From NCBI GenBank assembly GCA_023443765.1, contig JAEZTA010000027.1, forward strand, positions 1-10,114: DNA of 10,114 bases, written 5' to 3'. The notes beneath the pieces are model-generated. The model saw only the letters and a program-made list of their open reading frames with translations. It searched no databases and was not told where the DNA came from. The first letter of the stretch is position 1. Each line of letters starts with the position of its first letter. A program made the position numbers and the translations under genes. The DNA is from Bacteroidota bacterium. GTDB taxonomy: Bacteria > Bacteroidota > Bacteroidia > Bacteroidales > Rikenellaceae. Positions 1-6,330 of the stretch are shown here, piece after piece.

Positions 1-1300
1 GGATGTAGACGATCGGCATGTTGTTGAACAGGTTCGAATAGCGGGCCTGGCTGTCCGATTCGCCCCGCCGGGCCGAATCCACGTTGCGCAGCATGCGGAT
101 GCGCCACTGCTGGATGATGCTGAACGCCAGCAGCAGCAATACGATGCCCCCGATCGCCCATTTGTATTGTTCGAGTACCGAAACCGGTTTGTTGTAGAAA
201 AACGTATTGGTCGGACAGGTGTGGGGCGAAAGATTCCTGCGTTCGAGGGCCGTGTAGTTGAATACCGGACGCGCGTCTTTGGGGATGTAGAACGGAATGT
301 CGCGCGGCTGGTGACCGGCGAGGACGGCGTCGATGGCCGAAATGATGTGCTTGTTCACCTCCGTATCGTCGTACACGTAGCCGCCGACGAGTCCTCCGTC
401 ACGAATGTCTGCGGGCATCAGCGCGAACATCGGGGCCTGCACGCTGGCGATGACGCGGTAGGAGTCGGTGACGGGAACGACATTGGTACCGATTCTTTTG
501 GTGTAGTGCCACGAAGAGAAAAGAATGCCCGTACGACGGTTGTCGATGCGGTTGAGCGAGTCGAGCAGGGCCTCGGTCGACATCTTGTCGGCCGAATAAA
601 ACCGGTAGTGGATGTGCGGGAATTCGCGTTGCAGCAAATCGCGCAGGTCGCTGTCGGCCTGCTGGTTGATGTAGCGGCTGTCGCCGACGAAGATCAGCGA
701 ATCCATGCCCGGAATCATGCGGCGCATCAACTCCACGTTCTCACGCAGGTAGAACGGCGTCCGGACCAGCGTGATATTGTCCGTGCTGACTTCGTCGCGC
801 AGCGGTTTACGCTCGTCGGGCCGCAACGCCCGGTGCTGGGTGTAGGCTTCTTCGGGACCGATGTAGTCCATCTCCGAGCAGAAAATCAGCGGTACGTCGG
901 GCCAGGTTTGTTTCACGAAATCGCGCAATACGGCGATCGGAGCGCCCAGCAACACCAGCATGCGGGGCGGATTCTTGCCGTATTCCCGCAGCAGGTTGTT
1001 TTTGAAAGCCTCAATCTCCCCGACCTCGTTGTTTTCGACCTTCATCAGCAACGAATTCATGTTCTCGGTGTAAACCTCGAAATTTTTCACATGGTCGATA
1101 TGCGCGACGATGCTGCTGATGATGTTGTGACTCCAGGGGGCCGATTCGGTGTAGGTGTTCAGCACCAGCATGTAGTCACGCTTATCTCCCGGGGGACTGC
1201 TCGTCGCTTCGGAAAACGGGTGTGCCAGCAGGCAACTGAAAAGCATGATTCCCGCCAGGACGCGGAGCGGAATGCCGGACGCTTTTTTCAGAAGATTCAT
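1..1300 (-). CDS. Membrane sensor (probable PAS-containing hybrid histidine kinase), N-terminal part
   Basis: The frame is open from ATG at 1300 to the window edge, giving 433 residues without a stop. Residues 1-35 form a basic, then hydrophobic export signal (MNLLKKASG start, hydrophobic about 11-26). Residues 42-350 resemble an ABC-type periplasmic substrate-binding sensor domain: MLVLNTYTESAPWS near 44-57, LVLLGAPIAVLRDF near 115-128, and a second lobe with SLIFVGDSRY at 201-210 and GILFSSWHYT at 258-267. The NYTALERRNLS and PVSVLEQYKWAIGG stretches (348-385) are the characteristic link into the membrane in sensors of this type. A single TM helix lies at about 380-399. YSNLFNNMPIVYI at the cut end looks like the start of a PAS domain. 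By family, a histidine kinase or hybrid kinase should follow, but no kinase residues are in the window. It is separated from recJ by a terminator. The ligand is unknown. LFSC at 20-23 is a poor lipobox and is not taken as lipidation. Confidence 0.8.
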   Translation of the reverse strand, partial: MNLLKKASGIPLRVLAGIMLFSCLLAHPFSEATSSPPGDKRDYMLVLNTYTESAPWSHNIISSIVAHIDHVKNFEVYTENMNSLLMKVENNEVGEIEAFKNNLLREYGKNPPRMLVLLGAPIAVLRDFVKQTWPDVPLIFCSEMDYIGPEEAYTQHRALRPDERKPLRDEVSTDNITLVRTPFYLRENVELMRRMIPGMDSLIFVGDSRYINQQADSDLRDLLQREFPHIHYRFYSADKMSTEALLDSLNRIDNRRTGILFSSWHYTKRIGTNVVPVTDSYRVIASVQAPMFALMPADIRDGGLVGGYVYDDTEVNKHIISAIDAVLAGHQPRDIPFYIPKDARPVFNYTALERRNLSPHTCPTNTFFYNKPVSVLEQYKWAIGGIVLLLLAFSIIQQWRIRMLRNVDSARRGESDSQARYSNLFNNMPIVYI

Positions 1301-1318
1301 GTTTTTGGAATGCAGGTA

Positions 1319-1332
1319 CCGGGGAACCCCGG
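1319..1332. repeat. Short GC-rich inverted repeat upstream of the sensor gene
   Basis: Arms CCGGGG and CCCCGG flank a two-base AA centre, ending 18 bases upstream of the sensor start codon. It lies between the recJ terminator and the gene, where an operator or a 5' UTR element would sit. No TAnnTTTG element was found in this short gap, so the sensor gene's promoter is not identified. It could also be a chance palindrome. Confidence 0.35.
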
Positions 1333-1351
1333 CTGTGACGCTTTGTGGCAA

Positions 1352-1388
1352 ACAACAAGGTCCGGAACGCAACTCCGGACCTTGTTGT
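1352..1388 (-). terminator. Terminator of the lipA-lipB-recJ operon
   Basis: A perfect 15-base-pair inverted repeat (arms 1352-1366 and 1374-1388, ACAACAAGGTCCGGA and its complement) encloses a 7-base loop. It begins 14 bases past the recJ stop codon. On the minus strand the last part of the stem and its flank read TTGTTGTTTG, a modest U-rich tail. Placement directly after recJ and before the sensor gene supports intrinsic termination of the lip-recJ transcript. Confidence 0.8.
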
Positions 1389-1402
1389 GAAAGGGTGAAC
1401 TT

Positions 1403-3169
1403 TTATCTGTTCAGTACCGGTTTGATATCTTTGATACGGAGTTGTGTGGTCACCGTACCCCGGTAGTGGTTTTCGACGATCTGGTAACATACATCGATCG
1501 GGCGCCCCGAGCGCACCCACTCGTAATGCAGGGGCTGCTGGAAGGCGATTGCCTGAATTTTGGTGTTGGGTTTCTGCCGCTGCATCAGGTCCATGCGCAG
1601 GTGCTCGCATTCCATGCCGACGAGTTTCGCGTCGCCGTGGTTGCTTACCCCATAGGTCGCGAAGACCGGCGCCGTGTTGCCCGGCCCGAAGGGCTGGAAG
1701 CGGTTGAGGTCCTTGCGGAACGTCGGCGTGATGTCCGAGAAGAGCAGTTCGCTGTCGATATCCACCTGCGGAACGAGCATCTGGGGGTCGATGTTCTCCT
1801 CCACGTAGGCGTTGAAACGCCGCGTGAACTCCTCGACCCGTTCCGGACGCACCGTCAGGCCCGCGGCGTACATGGGGCCGCCGAAGTTTTCCAGCAGGTC
1901 CGAGCACGACTCGACGGCCTGGTAAAGGTCGAATCCCGGAACCGAACGTGCTGAGCCGGTCACAAAACCGTTGCTCATCGTCAGCACCACCGTCGGACGG
2001 TAGTAGGTTTCGATCAGGCGCGAAGCGACGATGCCCACGATGCCCTTCATCCACCGGGGATTGTAGATCACTGTGCTCTTGAGGGCTTTCATTTCGGGAT
2101 TGCCCTCGATGAAGTCGTGCGCCTCCTGCGTGACCGAACGGTCGATCGACTTGCGGTCCTGGTTGTAGGCGTCGATCACGCTGCCGAACTCCTCGGCGAT
2201 CGACTCGTTGCCCTCGATCAGCAGTTCGACGGCGGCATGCCCGCCCGAAGGCGAGGCGTTTTCATCGTTCTCGTCCATCCGCATCCGGCCTGCGGCGTTG
2301 ATGCGCGGACCGATTTTGAAGACGATGTCGTCGATAGTGATGTTGTGTTTGTCCAGCCCGCAGATCTTGATGATCGACAGCAGCCCCTTCGAGGGTTCGC
2401 GGTTGAGGTTCTTCAGGCCGAAATAGGCCAGAATGCGGTTCTCGCCCACCAGCGGAACGATGTCCGAGGCGATCGACACGACCAGCAGGTCTAACAGGGG
2501 CACGATTTGCTCGAAAGGCATGCGGTTTTTCTGCGCATAGGCCTGCACGAGTTTAAATCCCACGCCGCAGCCCGACAGCTCGTCGAACGGGTAGGAACAG
2601 TCGACCCGCTTGGGGTCCAGAACGGCTACGGCCTTGGGAATCTCCTCGGCCGGGAGGTGGTGGTCGCAGATGATGAAATCCACGCCTTTCGTCTTCGCAT
2701 AGACAACCTTTTCTGTGGCTTTGATGCCGCAGTCCAGGGCGATGATAAGCCCCACGCCCTTCCGGGCTGCGAGGTCGATACCTTTGATCGAAATACCGTA
2801 TCCTTCGGTATAACGGTCAGGGATGTAGAACATCAGGTTTTTGTGCCCGATCTGGCGCAGGAACTTGTAAACCAGCGCAACGGCCGTACAGCCGTCCACG
2901 TCGTAGTCGCCGTAAACCATGATTTTCTCATTGTTCGCAACGGCCCGTTCAACCCGTTCGACCGCCTTCTCCATATCCTTCATCAGGAACGGATCGTGCA
3001 GGTCGGCGAGGCTCGGTTTAAAGAACTTCTCCGCCTTTTCTACGGTGTCTATGCCTCTTTGTACGAGCAGATTGGCCAACACAGGCGAGATCCGCAGAGC
3101 AGCAGCCAGCATAGCTGCCGTCGCGGGGTCGCCCTGTGGCTTCACTACCCAGCGTTTTTCTATAGGCAT
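1403..3169 (-). CDS. recJ: Single-stranded-DNA-specific 5'-3' exonuclease RecJ
   Basis: RecJ is a cytoplasmic DHH-family nuclease that degrades single-stranded DNA 5' to 3' in RecF-type recombination, mismatch repair and base-excision repair. All expected DHH motifs are present in order: GDYDVDG (87-93), LDCG (145-148), the signature DHH (169-171), SDIVPL (235-240) and GPRINAAGR (287-295). The DHHA1 domain follows with VTGSARSVPGFDLYQAVE (403-420), and an OB-fold region after FQPFGPGN (491-498). At 588 residues it has normal length for the family. The start MPIEKRWVVK resembles the usual N-terminus of Bacteroidetes RecJ. It starts 8 bases after the lipB stop with no recognisable Shine-Dalgarno sequence. 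One oddity: the DHHA1 glycine motif reads FGGPMYAAG (429-437), with proline at 432 where I expect the family's histidine (GGHxxAAG). The gene is otherwise intact. Confidence 0.96.
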   Translation of the reverse strand: MPIEKRWVVKPQGDPATAAMLAAALRISPVLANLLVQRGIDTVEKAEKFFKPSLADLHDPFLMKDMEKAVERVERAVANNEKIMVYGDYDVDGCTAVALVYKFLRQIGHKNLMFYIPDRYTEGYGISIKGIDLAARKGVGLIIALDCGIKATEKVVYAKTKGVDFIICDHHLPAEEIPKAVAVLDPKRVDCSYPFDELSGCGVGFKLVQAYAQKNRMPFEQIVPLLDLLVVSIASDIVPLVGENRILAYFGLKNLNREPSKGLLSIIKICGLDKHNITIDDIVFKIGPRINAAGRMRMDENDENASPSGGHAAVELLIEGNESIAEEFGSVIDAYNQDRKSIDRSVTQEAHDFIEGNPEMKALKSTVIYNPRWMKGIVGIVASRLIETYYRPTVVLTMSNGFVTGSARSVPGFDLYQAVESCSDLLENFGGPMYAAGLTVRPERVEEFTRRFNAYVEENIDPQMLVPQVDIDSELLFSDITPTFRKDLNRFQPFGPGNTAPVFATYGVSNHGDAKLVGMECEHLRMDLMQRQKPNTKIQAIAFQQPLHYEWVRSGRPIDVCYQIVENHYRGTVTTQLRIKDIKPVLNR

Positions 3170-3177
3170 ACGAATTG

Positions 3178-3870
3178 TTATTTATATATTTTAACATTTA
3201 AAATCTCACTTAAAAGTTTTACAACCAGCGATTTTACTTCGCTCATTCCGATTTCCCGGTCCGTTTCGGCGGCGATCGACGTGACGCCCCGGTCGGTAAA
3301 CCCGCAGGGGTTGATGCGCGTGAACCACTGAAGGTCGGTCGAGACGTTCAGGGCGAACCCATGCATCGTAATATAACGCGACGAACGGACGCCTATTGCG
3401 CAAATCTTGCGCGGCCGTGCCTTTTCGGGGTCGATCCAGACGCCCGAAGCCCCTGCTATGCGTCCCGCCGCAATGCCGTATTCCGCCACCGTGCGGATCA
3501 CGGCTTCTTCCAACGCTTCGATATACGCCCGCAGGCCGATTCCGAGCTGTTCGAGGTCGAGAATCGGATAGCAGACCAGCTGTCCGGGGCCGTGGAAGGT
3601 GATGTCGCCGCCGCGGTCGATGTGAAAGAACTGTGCGCCCATCGCTTCGAGCGCTTCCCGTGCGATAAGCAGGTTTTCGGCGTGTCCGCTTTTGCCCAGC
3701 GTGTAAACCGGCGGATGTTCCACCAGCAGGACTGTACCGGCATCGTCCGTGCCCGAAACAGGAACCGAACCGGTCCGTTTCCGCGCCACCAGGGCATCGA
3801 ACAACTCCTGCTGCAGGTCCCAGCAGGTTTTGTAGTCCATGCGTCCGAGGTCCCGGCAGGAGGCTTTCAT
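3178..3870 (-). CDS. lipB: Octanoyl-ACP:protein N-octanoyltransferase LipB
   Basis: LipB transfers octanoate from octanoyl-ACP to the target lysine of lipoyl domains (pyruvate and 2-oxoglutarate dehydrogenase E2 subunits, GcvH), the first step of endogenous lipoylation in the cytoplasm. Visible family motifs are EHPPVYTLGKSG (51-62), RGGDITFHGPGQL (86-98), the catalytic-lysine segment RKICAIGVRSSRYITMHGFA (154-173, K155) and INPCG (186-190) with catalytic cysteine C189. The 230 residues match the usual length of 210-230. The ATG start lies 2 bases past the lipA stop, and the beginning (DLGRMDYKTCWDLQQELF) matches where LipB proteins start. The C-terminus ends in an AT-rich run just before recJ, so translational coupling is likely. 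A residue track of 32-45 (RTGSVPVSGTDDAG) is a variable insertion seen before the EHPP motif in this family. Confidence 0.96.
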   Translation of the reverse strand: MKASCRDLGRMDYKTCWDLQQELFDALVARKRTGSVPVSGTDDAGTVLLVEHPPVYTLGKSGHAENLLIAREALEAMGAQFFHIDRGGDITFHGPGQLVCYPILDLEQLGIGLRAYIEALEEAVIRTVAEYGIAAGRIAGASGVWIDPEKARPRKICAIGVRSSRYITMHGFALNVSTDLQWFTRINPCGFTDRGVTSIAAETDREIGMSEVKSLVVKLLSEILNVKIYK

Positions 3871-3872
3871 CG

Positions 3873-4754
3873 CTACAAACTTTTTACGCTTTGCAGGGCT
3901 TCTTCAGCCATGTACGACGAGCGGACCAGCGGTGCGCTCGCGCAATAACTGAAACCCATTTCCAGCGCCCGGAGTCTGTACCATTCGAATTTTTCGGGAG
4001 TGATATACGCCGCTACGGGGTAGTGCTCCAGAGTAGGCCGAAGGTACTGACCGAGTGTCACAATCCGCACGCCTGCATCGCGCAGGTCGTGTAGGGTTTG
4101 CAAAACTTCATCATCGCTCTCGCCAAGTCCGACCATCAGTCCGCTTTTCGTCACGACGCCCTGTTCGTTCAGGTAACGCAGGGTCTCCAGGCTCGTGTGG
4201 TATTTAGCCCTGGAGCGTACCACGGGGGTCAGTCGCTCGACGGTTTCGATGTTGTGCCCGATGATATCGGGCTTCGATGCAATGACTACGTCCATCAGGT
4301 CGGGTCGTGCGTCGAGATCGGGAATAAGGAGCTCAATTACGGCGTCGTTGTTTTGTGACCGGATGGCCTCCACGGTTGCAGCCCAATGGGCGGCCCCACC
4401 GTCGGGGAGGTCGTCGCGTGTCACAGAGGTTACGACGACATACCTCAGTTTCATCAGCGCGACGCTTTCGGCCACCTTTTGGGGTTCCTCGGCGTCGGGA
4501 GCAAGGGGATGTCCCGTTTTGGTTGCGCAGAAACGGCAGCCACGGGTACAGATGTCGCCCAGAATCATAAATGTCGCTGTTCTCCGGCTCCAGCATTCGG
4601 CCTGGTTGGGACACCTGCCGCTGCTGCAAATCGTATGCAAATTGTGTTTTTCGACGATCTGCCGCACTTCGCCCCATTCGGGAGTGCGGTGGAGTCGGAT
4701 CTTCAGCCATCCGGGTTTTTTCAGTACATCTACCTTGTCATAAAACTTCGGCAT
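3873..4754 (-). CDS. lipA: Lipoyl synthase LipA (radical SAM)
   Basis: LipA inserts two sulfur atoms at C6 and C8 of protein-bound octanoyl groups, completing lipoate on the enzymes octanoylated by LipB. Both iron-sulfur sites are visible: the auxiliary-cluster cysteines C43, C48 and C54 (CSSGRCPNQAEC, CX4CX5C) and the radical-SAM cysteines C69, C73 and C76 (CTRGCRFC, CX3CX2C). The C-terminal RSSY motif (278-281), whose serine helps ligate the auxiliary cluster, is present. Other typical segments are SVTRDDLPDGGAAHWA, HNIETVERLTPVVR and KSGLMVGLGE. The 293 residues are of normal length. The start MPKFYDKVDVLKKPGWLK keeps the family's KPxWLK segment near the N-terminus. It is the first gene of the lipA-lipB-recJ operon and has its own -7 element about 27-34 bases upstream. 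Confidence 0.97.
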   Translation of the reverse strand: MPKFYDKVDVLKKPGWLKIRLHRTPEWGEVRQIVEKHNLHTICSSGRCPNQAECWSRRTATFMILGDICTRGCRFCATKTGHPLAPDAEEPQKVAESVALMKLRYVVVTSVTRDDLPDGGAAHWAATVEAIRSQNNDAVIELLIPDLDARPDLMDVVIASKPDIIGHNIETVERLTPVVRSRAKYHTSLETLRYLNEQGVVTKSGLMVGLGESDDEVLQTLHDLRDAGVRIVTLGQYLRPTLEHYPVAAYITPEKFEWYRLRALEMGFSYCASAPLVRSSYMAEEALQSVKSL

Positions 4755-4780
4755 TTAAGTTCATTATTTTCCAATTGATG

Positions 4781-4788
4781 CAAAAATA
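4781..4788 (-). promoter_or_regulatory. Predicted -7 promoter element of the lipA-lipB-recJ operon
   Basis: The minus strand reads TATTTTTG, an exact match to the Bacteroidetes -7 consensus TAnnTTTG. It sits 26 bases upstream of the lipA ATG, predicting a 5' UTR of roughly 20 bases. I see no TTTG -33 box at the usual spacing; the upstream sequence is T-rich. It is the only good candidate in the region adjoining lipA. Confidence 0.55.
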
Positions 4789-4799
4789 AGAAAAAAGAT

Positions 4800-5090
4800 T
4801 GGATATTCCTTGTGATCGGCCTATTTTCTTCCGCTATGCGCGGCAGGGGTTCGTAGCGGGGCATATCTGCGCTCCCGGAGCTGTTGTCGTTTCTATGTTG
4901 GCGGAAACGGGCGTAGAAACGATTTGCGGTTTCGGGACAGGTTTCGGTCCTGCCGGCATCCCGGGGCCGCTGAAACGCCTGTTTTAAGGCATTCCCGGCC
5001 CTCCTTGTGTGGCGGTCTGGCCCGGTGGAATTTCCGCCCTGCTCTTTCCCGTACGAAAAAACGGTTTTGTCTGCATTCGGGCAACTATTT
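4800..5090. other. GC-rich intergenic stretch with no recognised gene
   Basis: This part of the 554-base gap between lipA and the AraC gene is GC-rich, unlike the AT-rich flanks. No frame gives a protein that looks real: a minus-strand frame at 4730-5113 overlaps the lipA start and has low-complexity, Arg/Pro/Asn-rich content, and a plus-strand frame at 4799-4987 needs a TTG start and has no good start context. A 9-bp perfect inverted repeat (TCGTTTCTA, 4887-4895, with 4914-4922) encloses an 18-base loop. It may be a decayed gene or the 3' part of a longer RNA. I cannot assign it. Confidence 0.4.
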
Positions 5091-5092
5091 TG

Positions 5093-5133
5093 CAAAAGAA
5101 AGAGGTCGGACACCTGCCGGTATCGGACCTCTT
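5093..5133 (-). terminator. Strong intrinsic terminator (3' end of candidate small RNA)
   Basis: On the minus strand, AAGAGGTC pairs with GACCTCTT, then after one C-C mismatch GATACC pairs with GGTGTC (one U-G wobble), closed by a GGCA loop. The stem is followed directly by TTCTTTT. It therefore fits an intrinsic terminator for minus-strand transcription. It lies about 85 bases after a consensus promoter and about 175 bases after the AraC stop codon, so it could end both transcripts. Confidence 0.8.
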
Positions 5134-5180
5134 CTGGTTAGGTTAGTTAGGTTAATGAGAGTGGGAGAATCCCACGTTTG
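5093..5180 (-). ncRNA. Candidate small RNA or orphan attenuated leader
   Basis: A consensus promoter at 5186-5216 predicts a transcript starting near 5180 and ending at the terminator at 5093, about 85-90 nt long. Within it lie a perfect 6-bp hairpin with a 3-base loop (5161-5175, arms GTGGGA and TCCCAC), then an unstructured stretch carrying a repeated AACCTAAC/CTAACC track (5135-5154), then the terminator hairpin. There is no ATG. A GTG at the base of the first hairpin would give a seven-codon peptide, which I do not consider convincing. The next gene downstream, lipA, is over 330 bases away and has its own promoter, so this looks like a free-standing RNA. It could instead be an attenuator whose gene has been lost. 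I cannot name an RNA family for it. Confidence 0.55.
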
Positions 5181-5185
5181 TTACA

Positions 5186-5216
5186 CAAAGGTAATTGAAA
5201 TTTATGAAAAACCAAA
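5186..5216 (-). promoter_or_regulatory. Consensus Bacteroidetes promoter (-33 and -7) for the candidate RNA
   Basis: On the minus strand TTTG (5213-5216) and TACCTTTG (5186-5193) are separated by exactly 19 bases, matching the Bacteroidetes TTTG/TAnnTTTG housekeeping promoter. Each box is overlapped by a small dyad: AAATGTT-TTGT-AACATTT at 5214-5231 over the -33 box, and TTTGT-TAC-ACAAA at 5177-5189 over the -7 box. The predicted start is near 5180. It is the best promoter match in the window. Confidence 0.75.
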
Positions 5217-5231
5217 TGTTTTGTAACATTT
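5214..5231. repeat. Palindrome overlapping the -33 box (possible operator)
   Basis: AAATGTT (5214-5220) and AACATTT (5225-5231) form a perfect 7-bp dyad around a 4-base centre. It overlaps three bases of the TTTG -33 box, where a bound repressor or activator could act. The region is AT-rich, so chance is possible. Confidence 0.4.
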
Positions 5232-5308
5232 TTCTAAAACCTAACGCAACTTTGTTTATAGATTATAATTAAAATTTTTAAAATACCCCTGCATTTATAA
5301 GTTTTTGA

Positions 5309-6235
5309 TTAAAGCGCCTCGCGCATCTCCACGCTCTCCGCCGGTTCGCTGATGGAGGCCTGCGGCTCGGGGACCAGCGATGTGAGGTGTTTGTGGCGAT
5401 AGGTCGCTGGCGTCATCTGATACTCCTTCTTGAAGAGCTTGATAAAGTGCGACGTGTTGGGGAACGTGCATTCGTTGCCGATTTCGGAGATGGACTTCGA
5501 GGTCGAGATCAGCAGCAGACGTGAGTGCATCAGCCGCTGGCGGATATACCACTTGTGAGGCGGCATTTGGAAGTGGCGGCGGAACTCCTTTTTGAACGAG
5601 GTGAGCGAACGGTTGGTGAGCTTCGAAAGCTCCTCGATCGAAATGTCCTTGAAGATGTGGTCGTAAACCGTCTGTTCGAAATTCTCCTTGGCGGCATCCA
5701 CGTTGCTCAGCAGCTTGCTTTTGATGCAGCAATCCTCGTGCGAGGCGATCAGATAGATCAACTCGGTCATCTTGATGTTCTCGGCCGTCTCGTCGTGGCG
5801 GAAGTCCTCGTCGCGCAGGTAGTTGTTGGTATTGATGAAAAAGTTTCGCAGCGAGTTCCATGCGGGCATGGTCACATGCGAGCGGTTACGGCAGTTTTCG
5901 CACGAATGTTCGTTCGAAATGTTCAGGCCGTAGGTGATGTTCAGGTGCATCAGGATACGCTGGAGGTCGTCGGGCGTGTAATAAAAGAGCACCTGCTCGA
6001 ACGGCTGGCCGCCTTCGGGGAAGTTCTCAATGTAGTGGTGTCCGATGCCCAGGTAGAAAACATCGCCGCGCGAAAGTGTCTGACGCTTATCGCCGTCGTA
6101 GATGTACTTCGTTCCGCGAAGGATGTAACCGATTGCATAACGCGAAAGGGACTGCGACTGGATACCGTTGTGAAGCGACTCGACGTACTTCACGATCATC
6201 GGCTGCTGAACCGACGAATTCATTGAATTCTTCAT
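5309..6235 (-). CDS. AraC-family transcriptional regulator (ExsA-like N-terminal domain)
   Basis: A cytoplasmic DNA-binding regulator of 308 residues. Residues 15-100 form a cupin-like sensing domain (YAIGYILRGTKYIYDGD at 33-49, LSRGDVFYLGIGHHYIE at 54-70). The C-terminal AraC domain has two helix-turn-helices: SIEELSKLTNRSLTSFKKEF (199-218) and the second with SISEIGNECTFPNTSHFIKL (248-267), followed by FKKEYQMTPATYR (268-280). Between them, HSCENC to SH (H110, C112, C115, H120) resembles a metal-binding or redox site, and C169-C170 are adjacent cysteines. A tail of about 28 residues rich in Glu/Pro/Ser follows the DNA-binding domain. The start at 6235 is the most upstream ATG; a second ATG four codons later is possible. 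The regulated genes and ligand cannot be told from the context, since it is monocistronic. It may control itself, the adjacent candidate RNA or distant genes. Confidence 0.9.
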   Translation of the reverse strand: MKNSMNSSVQQPMIVKYVESLHNGIQSQSLSRYAIGYILRGTKYIYDGDKRQTLSRGDVFYLGIGHHYIENFPEGGQPFEQVLFYYTPDDLQRILMHLNITYGLNISNEHSCENCRNRSHVTMPAWNSLRNFFINTNNYLRDEDFRHDETAENIKMTELIYLIASHEDCCIKSKLLSNVDAAKENFEQTVYDHIFKDISIEELSKLTNRSLTSFKKEFRRHFQMPPHKWYIRQRLMHSRLLLISTSKSISEIGNECTFPNTSHFIKLFKKEYQMTPATYRHKHLTSLVPEPQASISEPAESVEMREAL

Positions 6236-6291
6236 AGTAATTGTAATTTAAGTTTTTCTGAACAAAGCATTGCGTCACTTATGTTCGTTCT

Positions 6292-6299
6292 CAAATATA
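6292..6299 (-). promoter_or_regulatory. Predicted -7 promoter element of the AraC regulator gene
   Basis: The minus strand reads TATATTTG, matching TAnnTTTG, 56 bases upstream of the ATG. The predicted 5' UTR is about 50 bases and AT-rich. No clear TTTG -33 box is present at the right distance. Confidence 0.5.
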
Positions 6300-6330
6300 C
6301 AATTTTAACTTTTCAATCTACCATAATTAA

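Noticed and set aside
167..1390. Long plus-strand frame of 407 codons
   Set aside because: It lies antisense to the sensor gene, whose signal peptide, TM helix and domain pattern are clear. The plus-strand translation is Val/Arg/Asp-rich without domains, as expected for a shadow frame in GC-rich DNA.
1182..2054. Minus-strand frame of 290 codons overlapping recJ and the sensor start
   Set aside because: It is out of frame with recJ over its conserved C-terminal region and crosses the recJ terminator; the product is low in complexity and matches nothing.
4799..4987. Plus-strand 62-codon frame, Gly/Pro-rich end
   Set aside because: It requires a TTG start without a ribosome binding site or promoter and resembles nothing I know.
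4730..5113. Minus-strand frame of 127 codons upstream of lipA
   Set aside because: It overlaps the lipA start, runs into the small-RNA terminator, begins within the terminator's U-tract region and has no domain or promoter. Considered a chance frame.
5152..5175. Seven-codon GTG leader peptide with two histidine codons in the candidate RNA
   Set aside because: It is very short, starts inside a stable hairpin and no histidine biosynthesis gene follows. Two histidine codons are not enough to call a his attenuator.
5525..6226. Plus-strand frame of 233 codons
   Set aside because: It is antisense to the AraC gene, which has two clear helix-turn-helix motifs; the Val-rich translation is typical of an antisense shadow.
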